From: Xestospongia muta
Taxonomy: Eukaryota > Porifera > Demospongiae > Haplosclerida > Petrosiidae
Direction of reading: 5' to 3'
NCBI GenBank assembly: GCA_963693285.1
Contig: OY848917.1
Span: 27,529,745 to 27,593,744, forward strand
Length of the DNA stretch: 64,000 nt
Numbering within the stretch: position 1 is the first letter of the stretch; every line of letters starts with the position of its first letter. Shown here one piece after another: positions 23,456 to 36,051 of the stretch. A program made the position numbers and the translations under genes. The notes below the pieces were generated by a model that searched no databases, was not told where the DNA came from, and saw only the letters and a program-made list of their open reading frames with translations.

Positions 23456-26443
23456 TTAAATTTTAACAACTATACGTTTTGTTACAATGTAAATTCTTCG
23501 CGATTCTGATCTTAATGAATGTGTTAGAAGGGGATGTAACATTGGCAATACTTCATTCTTGTTAGAAAGAAAAACAACTTTCTCGTCCAAGGTAGGTTCA
23601 ATAACATAACTATGATAGTGGCAATCAATTCCTCTAGTAAGGTATAAGTGTAAGTAAAGGAATACATTTTTTTCAACCGTTAATATGTCCAAGATTTTGC
23701 CAAACTGTGGTAAATCATCATCTTGAAAATCATATACGACAAAGTCATTTTGAAAATATTTGCTTCCACTCAACTCAACCCAATCACATCTGTATAACGT
23801 ATAAACTATTTGAAACTAATAGTAAGTAAATATACCTGCACAATCTAGTCTCTTTCCTATCCAAATTGGGTAAGTTCATCATTATTTCATCCTGAATATC
23901 TTTAGTTTCACGAGAAAGTGTTGATGAATAGTCACCTAAAAATGATATTATAATGATAAATTTAACCAAACAAACTCACTACATGCTGAGCTGATGGACC
24001 TTTCAAAAAAGTCACTGCTGTTTATAAATGCACACATTAGTTTCTGATGACGTCGAGCAACAGATAATGGAATATTTCTAAAGTTTCCTAGTTGAGCTAT
24101 TCTCTTAAAATAACTGTTCTTTGCTTCCATTCTCATGCACATTGAGGATGTATATGGTCCTAACCTACATGTATAAAATAAAGGGTATAAATAACATGTA
24201 CAACAAATAGCTAGAGAACAAATGCTTACTTTAATGCTTGAGATGGAAGATGAACAAGATAATGTTGTTTAGGGATTATATTAGCTTCAGGATAACATTT
24301 GCGAAACAAGTGTAGTAGATACATCTCTATCAGTACTTCCAAGTACTGAATTAAATCAATAGACAATATTCGTGCCATACAAATTTTGAGTATATCTAAC
24401 AATAACAGGTAACACTCCCAATCAGAATCATCATTAGGAATTTGATCTCCAACCATTAATGGTAAATAAACAGCAAAGTTCCACATTTGAGCAGCTATAT
24501 GATGTAATGAAAAGCATTCATAGTTTTATAGTTGGATAATTTATAGTTATGGTATGTTACTATTATTACATGTATGTTTTTAAAAATCCTACAAATTTAT
24601 AGTAGTATTTACATTTCCCACCCAGTGGCAAAGCTCTATTTTAAATATGCCTGACTTCTTAATTACCTGATTGATTGATGTTGCCATCAGGTTGTAACAT
24701 ACGAAGTATTAGTGGAGATGGTTTGTCCTTTCTTTCTGATCGACTAAATGTGAAGAAGGTCATTTGATTATTGAGGATGTCAAGAATCAAATACTTCTTC
24801 TCGAAAATGAGACGATGCAGCATTAACTTCAATGTATATGGAACCACACCTTCTAGCAAAATATGCATAACATCTTGAGGAATTTGGTTATTAGCCACAT
24901 GAAAATACTCCAAACTGTTAAGAGTACTTTGGAAGTTTACACCATATGTGACTGAGTCAGCTACAGCCAAGTGTCCGGACAAAAGTGAACAGTGGTAGTC
25001 ATATGTAGCTGGTATCCCTATATCATGATTAGTTTTTAAAAAATAATATTAGACATATTGAATACCTTTGATAGTTTATTCATGTCATCGATAAATGGTT
25101 TAAGTATACTTTCATATCCATACTCCTTAAGATTTAGATATGTAACGGTAGCTATAAACTGGATTGATTTAAGAGATGCTCGTAACATGGGGTGAAGGTT
25201 TCCCAATGTATAGTAAAATAAATCTGTATAGAAATGATATTACTCAATGCAATTACATTCACACTCAACTTACCGAGCTTATGCTTCCCTTTGCTTGACC
25301 CCAAGGGATTCTTTACTTTCACTTCATCATAATATGTAATGAATTCCAGGACCAAAGTGTCATTATAACATAAAAATAAAGGGTGATTTTTATATAGTGA
25401 TGCATCACAGAAATCTCCTAGCAACCAGTCATTTTGTTGATGGGGTTTTGTGACCTAAATAATCAAGTATCAGGACATCACAAATAAAAGTTAGAAATTT
25501 ATAACCATTATTGTGGACTTTACCTCTTTAAAAAATTCTGAATTATTCAAAAGAATTTCAAGGTTCTTGAGCAGTGGAATATATTGAAATGTGTCTTTAA
25601 CTTCTACTAGTTGCTGAGTCGAATCAGACTGTTGATATTTGTTAGATCTACCAAGCTCAATGGTAACAGGTTCCTATAATGATAATAAGATAAACATCAA
25701 TTCGCCAATAGACTTTAGACTTAAATCTGCAGCTGTATAATGTTAAAAGCTGTTGTGGATTACTGTTATTATAAAACAGAATACATTGAACAACTTACAA
25801 CTAGGCCAAGATACTCTTTATAAAATTTAGTTTGTTGACATTCTGTCCTGAGGTTGAGAAATGGATTTGTTATTGTAAAACAGCTTGATAGCCTAAGATC
25901 ACTGCCAGCATCATTCAACAATTTTTGGACAGAGTTTTCAATCCTTTGGGAGGTTAGTTTAGTTATATCATCGACTGATTCCAGTGCAAAATCTAAAGAT
26001 GCTTGTGTTAATCTGTACTTCTCTTTCAAAGTGATCAAAAAACGAGCAGCAGCTAGCACAATATCTTCCTCTTCACTAAATTGAGGTTTAACAATCACAC
26101 TCATTACATCAGAATCTTCTGTGATCATGTCATCACAAAAATCAACTGTTTCACTTGAAGTTTTTGACTTTGCATTCGTGATCCCACTATCACACATATA
26201 AAGGCAATGTCCATCGAAAATCGTTGATTGGCACAAAGTTTCTCTCCATTTATTGTGTTTACGATTACAATGTGTAAGAAAGGTAGAATAAGTTGATCCA
26301 CTAGTGAATTCATACCTGCACGATGAAATACCACAAATATAGAAAAAGTTGCTTTCCAAACAGTGGGCTTCAAAAAGGTGCTTTACAAAAACAAGGATGT
26401 TGGTAGTGTAAAAAGTGCAGTAAGGACAGTAGGATGTATCCAT
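23456..26443 (-). CDS. EnSpm-like transposase, multi-exon
   Basis: The first exon from ATG 26443 encodes C2H2-like fingers (CPYCTFYTTNILVFVKHLFE, then CGISSCRYEF...H) followed by an acidic/helical region (LAAARFLITLKEKYRLTQAS). Later exons lie at about 25424-25152 (YYDEVKVKNPLGSSKGKHKL), 24982-24659 (PQDVMHILLEGVVPY), 24486-24226 (MWNFAVYLPLMVGDQIP), 24142-23948 (EAKNSYFKRIAQ...RRHQKLM), 23969-23784 and 23773-23456 (FVVYDFQDDDLPQFGKILDI, HYHSYVIEP). The order equals copy 1. This is the transposase that would act on the CACTG termini. The zinc finger probably binds DNA. Exons look mostly open, but I could not confirm every junction, so integrity is uncertain. Confidence 0.65.
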
Positions 26444-26606
26444 TAAGAAGACTTCTAATAATTCGTTAATTTAATTAATTTTGATATTTCTTGTTTGCAC
26501 AAACCCGCCAACTATTAGAGAGAAGGTCAGTGAGAACTGAGAATTATACGTGAGAACGGTGATCCTTGTATATTGCTTAAAGAGAACGGTTATTGTAAGC
26601 GAAGAA
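26444..26606. promoter_or_regulatory. divergent promoter interval of EnSpm copy 2
   Basis: The transposase and SAM-gene start codons face away from each other with only 163 bp between. Any promoter for both must lie here or inside the 5' ends. No clear TATA box is seen. Confidence 0.35.
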
Positions 26607-29207
26607 ATGGATCAGTTGTCCGAAATGACTACTGAGGATCTTAGCTCATGGTTGATGGACAAACAAATCCCAATGGAAGTGATAGAGTCATTCCAAGGTC
26701 AGCCTCACTTCATGCAGTAAAACTCTGATTAAAATGTTTATTATGTATAAAAACTTATACCTATTGTATGGCATAAATGAACGCTAATACTTTTGTTTGA
26801 ATGAATTATATTATTTGTTTCAAAAAAGTTTCACTGAAGTCATGACTTATCCAACTCATTAAGTTGTTCATTTTCAGTGCCTAGTTCATGATTTATATGC
26901 CATGCCAACTCTAATCTATTTGACTAAGACAAGTACATGCTCATCAGGAAAACTTTATGTTGTCTTTTTGTTTGTAATTTAGAAAATGCTATGGATGGAG
27001 AAGCATTATTAACTTTGATTGGACTCACACCTGGTCTTGACTGCCTAAAAGATTTAGTTAAGAAAGTGGGGCTCAGGCTAAAAGTGTATAAGGCTATTAA
27101 AGTACTATATGATACTGAAAATGTGAGTTGTTACCAATAGAAAAGTTTAACTGTTAACATCATGTATAGAGCAATCAGACTGTTCCTGAAAGTCCAGTAT
27201 ATCTTTCTAGTCCTAGTCCTAGTATTGCCAGTGAGAAGGTTAATGTGGGAAGTAGGCATGCCAGTCCTGTGGTCAGTACAAGTGATAAATCTAGTACATC
27301 TGGAGCTATTCATAAAGTCTGTACTATTTTAATAAAATATTTGTGATTAATTCAATCTAAAGGAACATCCCACCAATTCATCTTTTGCTACTAGATGTAA
27401 GATCGAGAAGAAAGTAAGTACAAAGGCCATACATGATAGCATAGTATATACAACTCTCTTAGGAGGTTCCTGAGCTTTTTCCAATTCCAACCTTTCGCAA
27501 TGCTACAGAAGCCAATCTCACTAAAGAAATTCTAACTGATTACGATCATAAATATATTGTACAAACTTTAGCTACTATGCTAATGACACATGTATCCAGG
27601 CCTTCATTGAGAGACTGTCAAGTAGTCTCAAAAGCCTTGCATCAGAAATTTCACTTTTTGGGAGATGAAACATCTGAGGTATGAATAGTATCACAAGTAT
27701 TTATCATAATTTTTATTACTATAGAATGCTTGGAAATGGTTTATTTACACGCGAAGTCAAAATGTCAATAGAAACTCAGACAAGGATGCTTCTATTGATG
27801 CTCCACCAACTAAAAGAGTGAAGATTGGTGACTGTTCTAAACATTCTTATCCTCCTATTAGACAATCTGCAGATGATGATGCATCAAGTAAGAGAAATCT
27901 TGAACTATTGAGGAAAGAGTTTGCGAAGACCAAGCCAAGAAATGATGTGCTAAAGGAGTTAATGGCTCGCACTTACCACTTTAGGAGGAAAACTATTTTA
28001 AATTCTCCCATGTCAGTCACTGCTATTATATTGGAAATGCCTCTTTTAAAAAAGTGCACTTATGTAAGTTGTATTATAGCTAATGTTAATATTTCTCTAT
28101 AGTGGAATGGGTACATACTGATGTTATATGAATGAGATTTGTTCTTGTCTTTATATATAGATGACTCAAGAGTTTGCATTAGTGATGCAACGACCAACAT
28201 CAGAGAAGAGTTTGATGATGACCTTCTAATCTGGTCAAAAGCAATTATAATATATTGTCAAAATACTCAAAAGAGGTCATCTGCTATACAATTTGTTTTA
28301 GGGGACAGTCGTTTTGCTGATTTAGACTGTGAGTCCCTTCACTTTGCAATTAATTATACATAACTTAGTCTAAAATAGTGATATGACATTCTAATTACAG
28401 TCTGCATTTGTAGCTAATAACTTAAATGTCTAAAAAGTTTAAAAGCATTCATAGTAAAATTTATGAATTGTAGGTTTAACAGATCCAGATTTACTCTGTT
28501 GCATGTTCAGTATTGTAAATAAGAGTTTCCAATTAGTTTCTGTAGAAACCTACAAGTTATCATCACTTATTTTGATAATTTATAACACCCACAAGGCCAA
28601 CCCAGTTCTTTAATTTGTTCTTTTATGTCATCAAAATAAATAAAGAGATCAGTCAATTATTATGCTTATAGGTGACTCTCTTTTGATGAAGGCCATGAGG
28701 TGTTTATCACTACTCCTATTACCCACAAAGACTAAACATGCAGAAGGCGGTATTCCATTTCTTATAAGATTTTTACCTGTAAGTTCACATCAATTGTTTC
28801 TAATTTATTGCTGATTACTATAGACTGGTACTCCACCATCTGATGCTCCTGACAGAGAGAATAACCAACCTCACATTGCAATTATTGAACATGTAGACTA
28901 CAGTCAGTACTTTATAGCTATTGAACAAGTGATCATGCTTGAAACCATAAATCTTGCCTCAGCCTTATTCTTGCTTTTAGCTGCTCACTATGTTTTTAAT
29001 TTAAGTTATCACACAAAAGCTGCTGAAGTGTTGACATTTATACAGGAGAAATTTGCTAAAATACCAACTGTTGTGTTCGACTCTAAGCACAAAGGGAAAA
29101 GGCCAAAAGACAAATCACCTGTGGCTTCTTCTCATATCATCGGCATTGTTCGCTGCTATGAATCACTAAAAGAAGAATGCATTGGGGCTGATCATGATAT
29201 CGACTAA
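26607..29207 (+). pseudogene. transposon-borne SAM-domain protein (SAMD3-like), frameshifted
   Basis: Exons 26607-26697, 26983-27122, 27170-27316, 27363-27413, 27463-27678, 27725-28063, about 28161-28328, 28671-28781 and 28824-29207. The first six join in one frame. Residues 1-75 form a SAM domain split by an intron (DLSSWLMDKQIPMEVIESFQ, then AMDGEALLTLIGLTPGLDCL). A Ser/Pro linker follows, then blocks typical of SAMD3-like element proteins (RPSLRDCQVVSKALHQKFHF, NAWKWFIYTRSQNVN). In exon 7 a missing base shifts the frame after the block reading MTQEFALVMQRPTSEKS, so the protein would stop early; DDDLLIWSKAI continues in the next frame. The last exon holds a long region ending at TAA 29207. 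The role in transposition is unknown. SAM domains mediate oligomerisation or RNA binding. Confidence 0.65.
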
Positions 29208-29851
29208 CTCTTATCCTGATATTCCATTGTTATGGCTACATTTGAAGTTTTTATATGCTCTCATTTATCTCGTGGTTGTTGGTCATTATTGTTATTTACA
29301 AGTCATTTATGAACATTTAAAACTATCATTCAATTATCAGAACTACAACTGTGATAAGTACGTCAACTGACTGTTTACATAGTAGGAACATGTCATTGAG
29401 GTTTTGACCCTGAAAGTTCTACAAAGCTGCTTGTTGATTGATCAAAAGGTACTCAAACTTTTTCCTTAACTTGATTTTCATTGATTTTTAATCTTGTTTG
29501 CTTTGGAAGATTGAAAATTAAAAAAAATAATACTTCTTATTTGACAAAACTATTGCAACATAGCAAATGACTTTTTCCAATTAACACATACACTTCTGTT
29601 ATAAGGAAAAAAAAAACTTTTTCAAATTAACAAACAACTATTTATAATAACTTACATTCCTTCAAGTTGACAAATTTGAACTTGAAGAAGAGCCTAGAAA
29701 ACTGACAAAAGATTGTCATTTTAACAAATAAAATGTGTGTTGCATTCACAAAAAAATTGTTAAAATTATATTTGTCATTTTAACAAAAAAAAGGTTTGTC
29801 ATCAGAGTTTCATAACCACAACAAATTATTTTTGCTAAAATAACAAACTTT

Positions 29852-29862
29852 TTTTTACAGTG
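29852..29862 (-). repeat. right terminal inverted repeat of EnSpm copy 2
   Basis: TTTTTACAGTG, the exact reverse complement of the left end, preceded by several TTAACAA-like subterminal motifs between 29500 and 29850. Confidence 0.7.
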
Positions 29863-31954
29863 TGCTATGTACAGTGGCTTAGATTGATACATTTACTTAC
29901 TGCATGCATATGTAGAAGAGCAGATACTATATTTGTGATAGCTGAAAGATGGTATTTGTCAAACATAAGATTGATTGTGTTATGATAACATCTAGTTCAG
30001 TTGTTATTGTATACACAAAAAGAAATGATATAAAATAGAGTTCAGATCTGAGTTCAATTTGTATAAATTTAATAATATAATTTTAAAACAGAACTTAATA
30101 AATCAAATGTACTGAAAACGATTGTGTATGTAGTTGTGATATTATCAATCAAGGAGCTGATCCTAGACTTTGTCTAAGGAGAGAAGATGTACAGTAAAGT
30201 ATATACACATGGTCTAAAAGAAGGTCAATCTACATATACTTTGTGAGAATAGACTATATATAATTCTTATATCACTTCAAAACAAATGAGTATTTTTATA
30301 CTAGATATCTAAGTTCATAATAATTATGTTAAGATGAAGAAAGAAGTAGTTGTTTATCAGTACACACAATTTTGCTTAATAAACAAAAGATGCTCCATTG
30401 TCAAAGCTAGTATGAAGTGCAAATTTTATAAACAATATCACAGTAATCTAGACACTGGAAATCTGATGCTTTTAAAGTTGTGGCTTACACCATTCAATGA
30501 CACAAAGAGCCATGAACGTACTGGCATCACAAACTAGAAGCACAATAAGCCACAAATATGCACTGACAAACAGCATTAATATGTAGTCAAAACCATAATA
30601 CATACACAAAACCTTAAACATAGGCTTTAAATTAGCCACAGCAAAACTTTAAAATTATGAAAGTTATTTGGAAAAAATGTGACAGGAGTTTATTGAACTA
30701 TGATTTCTACTCTCAATTTACTACACGGATAGTACTACCTTGATATTGTTCCTAAACCCCACCCCCAAACCCTCCTAAATTGTAAACGTGAACATGGTTA
30801 AGTATATATAATTAGAAATATGAACAGGAATAATTTAATCTATATGTAGTTTGTACTGTTAAACAACTTAATATATGCTATACTTCAACATGTATATAGA
30901 TGGCAGTCTTCATTACACAATGACAATTGTTTTTTAGAAAGAAAAGTAGAAAATGTAACAATGACTTTACAATTTGCAAATTAGTTGACTAACACGTCAA
31001 TGGATGCTTAATTTAGTGGCAATTTACAAAAATAAAATAAATATTAACTTTAACAAACACAATTTTGATGGTGTACCTTGGAGCTATGAAGGTTATTAGT
31101 TTTATGTCTTATTATACTAATTAACATATATATTTTGCTAGATATCTAATGCTAATTTACACTCTTTTGTAGAGAGAGAGACATTTTGGCCTTTACCGCA
31201 GGTAAATAATCATGTGACAAAAATATTAGATTATTTGTTAGTAGTATTAAATTATGACTTCTATGTCTTCATTCTTTGAATTTCAAGATTGCTATGCCTT
31301 AATCAATGAATTTTAATAAAATGAAATTTCATTTTAATATAATTTAGGGTAGTACTGAACATTTTTCAAAATTTCAGAACTATTGACTTTTAGCGCTTTA
31401 AAATTTCAAATACAGATTTCTATTGTTTGAAATTTCAAGACATCAATTTTTAATACAGAATTGTTTTCTTGAAATTTTGATTGATGGATGAGTTAATTTT
31501 GAAATTTTAAAAGCTGTCTACTTGTGAACTTTAAATTTTGTAAACATTTCAATACATTTTTATGAAAATTCGAAATTTCGAAGTTTTCTTCATAAGTAAA
31601 TTTTATTAAACACTAGGTTTATACTGTTCAAAAAAGAGCTAAACACAACAAGGAAAACAAACTCAAGAGCTTCACCAACAACCTAATGTTCATGAACACC
31701 CAATTCATGAGCAACAGCAACATTTTGAATGGAGAATACATACCTTGGATTGGCAGTGTTAGTAGAGACCAGGTTTTGCTCAATTTTACTAATGACACAG
31801 TTAAAAAATTTCATCTCGAACAAACTTAGTGCATGAATTAAAGGTAGGCTAGAAAAAGTGAAGAAAATGTGATTATTATGTACATCTATTATTTCTGCAG
31901 TAACCTTTCTTTCAATAATAATTTTAAATATTTTAAGTTCTGTGTATGTTATAG
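29863..31954. other. intergenic; dispersed repeats only
   Basis: No gene was recognised. 30955-31140 repeats 6630-6800. 30790-30910 resembles 41040-41150 (TATATAATTAGAAAT..., GTAGTTTG.ACTGTTAA). 31260-31600 is a low-complexity stretch with many GAAATTTCAAGA/TTGAAATTTT palindromic motifs. Confidence 0.5.
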
Positions 31955-32018
31955 AGCACACCAAAAGTAAATTAACATACAGGAAAACCACAGAACTAAA
32001 TTAATGTCATACATTACA
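31955..32018 (-). repeat. 3' LTR segment of the Gypsy element, truncated
   Basis: Matches the outer 64 bp of the right LTR; similarity stops abruptly at 31955. Confidence 0.65.
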
Positions 32019-32044
32019 TCTTTACTCTCATTCAGTTCTAATTT

Positions 32045-33545
32045 AAATTGGAACTCCAGGAAAATAATACATCAATCTTCCAGGGGGTCTGGACACTAGA
32101 CTAGATCTACAATTATTAGGTTCATGTTCTGCAGTAACTATTGTCCTGTCTGTTTCTTGACAATCATTTTACATCACAACTCTTGGTCAATCTGGTTCAG
32201 AGATTATTTCTGGACCCTTTTTTACAGTAGTCTCTGGTGAATTTTATTCTTTTTATCTGTAAAACATTCCTCTACTCTAATGTCTCAGTTGATCCGCATG
32301 CCTTTTCCATAAACAATCATGTTCTACTGTTACTTGGCATGAGACTGGTCCCCTGTTTTCTTTATAATTATTCCTGGTATCCATTTCTTTCAGGTCCAAT
32401 GGAATGTCTGAGAGATTTGTAAAAACTATAAAAACAGCAGTGAGAAAGATGGTTAATGAAGTTGGTGACATCAATCAGAAGTTGGCAAATTAGTTTACAG
32501 AAAAACCCCTCTATCTACAACTATGAAAGCATTAGCCATGTTGCTCACCAAAAGAATTCCATGAAGCAAAATTGACCTAATGACGCCAAACTTACAGACA
32601 AAGGTAGTGAAGAGACAGGAAACTCAAAAAGTACAATTTGACAAAGGTTCTCGGAAAAAAGAATTCAAAGAACCGGAAAAAGTTTGGGTACAAAACTATA
32701 ATAGAGGATGATAAGGTGCTATTTTGATATGTTGTATTCCCATTTGACCTAGTAAATTCCTGAAATTCCTCTGATACAAATTGTGGTCCATTATCCGTCA
32801 AAATTTGTTCTTGTAGGCCGAATCTAGCGAATATTATTTTAATTGTTTGACTTGCAGTTGTAATTCTTATTGGTACTACTTCTGGCCATCTTAAATACGA
32901 ATCTATTAGTATCAACCACATCTGTCCTTGAAATAGACAAGCAAAATCTAAATGAATCCTTTGCCAAGGCTTTGATGTGAATTCCAATGGGTGCAGTGGT
33001 GTCTTAAGGTCCTCCTTTTGGTTAGTCTGGCACTCCTCACAATGTTTAGTAACCTTCTCTAAAGCCTTATTTATTCCTGGCCACCATACACGTGATCTTG
33101 CCAGTGCCTTCATTTTTACAACACCTAAATGAGATTCATGCAATAATTTTAACACTTTTTTGTGCAGATTGGAAGGGAGTACCACTTGAATACCTCTTAA
33201 CAAACAATCTTTTTCAATTGTCAGTTTGTTTTTCCTGGCAAAATATGGTGAAAATGCAGGTTCCATTTTCTGTGGCCACCTCATCTTTAAATAATGTAAA
33301 TTGTTTAATAATAGTGGGTTCTTTCGGATGCTCTCTGCTACTTGCTTGACTGTGACTTGTATTTTTTGGAACTTTTGTAGTTGTAAGATTGATACATTAT
33401 TTGTGCTCATTAACAATTGATTGTCTAAAGGTAGTCTTGATAATGCATCTAAATTGGTATGCTTATTTGTTGGTCTGAACTGGATAGTAAATTCATAATT
33501 TATTAAGAAGATGGCCCACCTCTGAATCCTTCCAGAAGCCAACAC
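32045..33545 (-). pseudogene. Gypsy integrase, split by an inverted segment
   Basis: An H2C2 zinc-binding region (LHESHLGVVKMKALARSRVW, then HCEECQ) at about 33160-33020 is followed by the core (WQRIHLDFACLFQGQMWLIL, then ILTDNGPQFVSEEFQ), giving two of the catalytic acidic residues. Sense then ends near 32708, where the next 312 bp are inverted. After the inversion, minus-strand sense resumes with the GPY/F-like end (GPVSCQVTV..., WKRHADQLR) at 32340-32280 and a RPPGRLMYY tail near 32070. Confidence 0.8.
32396..32707 (+). pseudogene. inverted integrase segment
   Basis: On the plus strand this segment reads NGMSERFVKTIKTAVRKMVN, then KPLYLQL, then QKVQFDKGSRKKEFKEPEKV and WVQNYNRG. These belong between the core and the GPY/F region of the surrounding minus-strand integrase, where family members carry them in the same order. 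Left and right breakpoints match the missing interval closely. Confidence 0.8.
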
Positions 33546-33559
33546 AGGTAGTGGTTTAT

Positions 33560-35102
33560 CTGGATTTAATAAATGGTCAGTGGCTTGTGGTCTGTCACTA
33601 AAATAAATTTGTAGAGGCAGAGATATAAATTAAACTTCTAGGCACCCCAAACAATACTCAGGGCCTCACTTTCAATCTGAGAATAATTTCGTTTGGCTTC
33701 AGTCAGCGATTTGGAGGCATAGGCAATTGGCTTTTCTTCTCCAGTTTCCATGATGTGGGACAATACTACTCTGATTCCCACAGGTGAGGCATCGCAGTCT
33801 AACTTCAGTGATAGCATTGGGTTGTAACGGATTAAAACCTTTGCTGAACTCAACTGTTCCTTCAATCTCTGATAAGCTCCCTCTTTTTACTTTGTCCATT
33901 TCCATGGAACATCTTTTCTTCTCAATTGGTTTAATGGAGCTGCTATAGTGGAGAGGTTCGGAATGAATTTGCCATAATAATTGACCATTCGAAGGAATGA
34001 TTGTACTGTTCAATATTTACTGGTGACTTGGCTGCCAACACAGCTTCTATCTCCTCTTTAAGTGATCTTACACCTTTCTTGTCAATCACATGTCCCAGAT
34101 ACTCTACTGAGTCCTGGATGAAGGTGCATTTGCTCTTTTTTACTCGCAAACCAAATTTTTCTAATCACTTAAAGACTTCTTCTAAATTCTTCAGATGTTC
34201 TTGTTCTTTTGTCCCGCTCACTAATATGTCATCCAATTGCCAGACTACATGCGATAATCCATGGAAAATTTTATCTATGATTTCTTAAAAAGGCAGGACT
34301 AGAATTAACCCCAGTGGCAGGACTCCAGATGTCTTTTCCAACAGTACAGACCTTGGTGAGTGTTGTTTACTGTTGGCTCTCTTGATGCTTTTTCCAACTG
34401 AGCTTGATTGTATGCCTGAGCTAGATCTAACTTCGTAAATTTTTTGTCACCATTCATGGTTTAGAAACACTCTTCATTATGTGGTAGTGGGTAGTGATTT
34501 ACTTCCAAGCAGGGGTTCAGGGTGACTTAGTAGTCCCCACAGACTCACACTGAGCCATCAGGTTTCATGACTGCTACTATCGGTGTTGCCCACTCACTGT
34601 AGTCTGTCTTTTCTAGATTACCCTCTATTACCATTCTTTCTAATATTTCTACTAAATTTACCTTAACTGCATATGGTACTGGATGTGGCTTGTAAAACTT
34701 TGGTTGGGCATTTGGTTTCAACTTAAGTTTGTCTTCAATTTCTCTTAATTCTCCCAGCCCAGGTCTGAATACTGTCTGGTCAAATTTTTTCAATAGTACT
34801 TGTAACTGATTACTTTTCTGTGTTGTTTTTAACATGTTGACTTGTGTGAGTCTTTCCGCCCAATTATCTCCATAGAAAACTTGAATCCAATCTCTGCCAA
34901 ACATTGATGGGCAGTTTCCTTTTGCTACAAACAATTTAACCTTTCTTTTGATCCTTCCTATCTCAGCTTGTACCATGGCTTCACCTACTAATGGCATCGT
35001 CTGTCCTGTTACTGACTTCAGCTTTGTTTTGGTTGGTTGTACTTTCACCTTACATGTCTTCTCTGAAACTACCGTTACTGCTGCACCAGTATCCACTTCC
35101 AT
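33560..35102 (-). pseudogene. Gypsy protease, reverse transcriptase and RNase H
   Basis: Protease: VDTGAAVTVVSEKTC near 35095, the DTG/A aspartic-protease signature, with a later MFGRDWIQ. Reverse transcriptase: VPYAVKVNLVEILERMVIEG, then EWATPIVAVMKPDGSV, with the catalytic region as QLDDILVSG near 34230 and SKCTFIQDSVEYLGHVIDKK near 34130. RNase H: LKLDCDASPVGIRVVLSH, then YASKSLTEAKRNYSQIESEA at 33820-33640. The parts lie in different frames with several stops, so no functional polyprotein can be made. Confidence 0.85.
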
Positions 35103-35149
35103 GTTTACTGCTTGACTAGAGCCTTTTTCTGATGCGCATCTCTTTGGCT

Positions 35150-35976
35150 TTTTAAGCCATTTAACTCCGAAAATATTTCGTTTTCACTCAATTCTATGTC
35201 TTCTTCAATTTGTTTTATCTTCTTCGGTTTCGAGCTGCAAGTTTCTTTAATATGTCCGTTTTTACAGAACTGTAACACAGTGAGTTTTTAAAACCTGCAT
35301 TCGTCTGGAGTATGCCCCAATTTTGCGCAATGGTAACACCTTTTCTCTTGTTTTACATGCAGCTTGCTTTTTGTCAGCAACTGACTTTCTCTCCTTCGCT
35401 GCAGATGGTTTACTCATACAGGGTCTTTCCGTGTCTGTGCCATGAGCGAGGTGCCTGTAGCTACCACTTCCATAGCTGTGGCAGTTTTACATGCCATCTC
35501 TGGTGTGATCTTCTTATCTTTCAACAGTTCTTTCCTGATTGATTCACTAGCGAGACCACGCACAAACCTGTCTAGTATTGCATCATTCAAGAAATCTCTG
35601 AATGCACAAGTCTTAGCTAGTTGTCTCGGTGCCGCAATGTATTCGATCGCAGTCTCTCCGGTCTGTTGACTTGTCTAGTGGAACCTGTAATGTTCTGAAA
35701 TTACTGTCGATGCATGCTGGAAATGTTCTGCTAATTTTTCAACTAGCTCCTCGAAAGTTTTTGTGTTTGGTTTATCAGGTGCGCATAAGTCACCTAAGAG
35801 TTCGTATGTACCATCTCCAATACTACTAAGTAGAATGGCTACCTTTTTTCTTGCATTGTCTACACTGTTGGCTACCAGATACTCTTCTATTCTTTCAGTG
35901 TACGTTGTCCATTGCATCTTGCTTGGCTTAAAAGGAGCAAGGGCGCCAACTAATCACGTAGCCATTGTTATATCTT
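35150..35976 (-). pseudogene. Gypsy gag
   Basis: In sense it starts with a short open reading after ATG near 35970, with a TGA a few codons in. It continues FKPSKMQWTTYTERIEEYLV..., KKVAILLSSIGDGTYELLGD and TKTFEELVEKLAEHF. A CCHC zinc knuckle (CYHCAKLGHTPDEC) is readable at about 35295-35340. This protein would form the particle and bind RNA. Frameshifts separate the parts. Confidence 0.75.
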
Positions 35977-36051
35977 AGGTTTTTATTACTCGAGATAACT
36001 TTCACAATTGCACACACGCTGATAATAAATACAAAAAGTCAATATTTATAC

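Larger units (their letters stand above)
23111..29862. mobile_element. EnSpm/CACTA-like DNA transposon, copy 2, about 6.75 kb, two divergent genes
   Basis: The left end CACTGTAAAAACAGATTTGT and the right end CTTTTTTTTACAGTG form an 11-bp perfect terminal inverted repeat beginning CACTG, as in animal EnSpm elements. Both sides are flanked by TG, a possible 2-bp target duplication. Subterminal regions carry many TTGTTAA-type motifs on the left and TTAACAA-type motifs on the right, which is inverted subterminal repetition as expected for transposase binding. Inside are a minus-strand transposase and a plus-strand SAM-domain gene. The partner gene has a frameshift, so the copy is probably not autonomous. 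Confidence 0.75.

Noticed and set aside
31683..31991. 102-codon minus-strand frame overlapping the truncated LTR
   Set aside because: No recognisable domain; it starts inside the LTR repeat and looks like chance reading of the flank.
34001..34288. 95-codon plus-strand frame
   Set aside because: Antisense shadow of the Gypsy reverse-transcriptase region.
35312..35978. Plus-strand frames of 66-76 codons
   Set aside because: Antisense shadows of the Gypsy gag.
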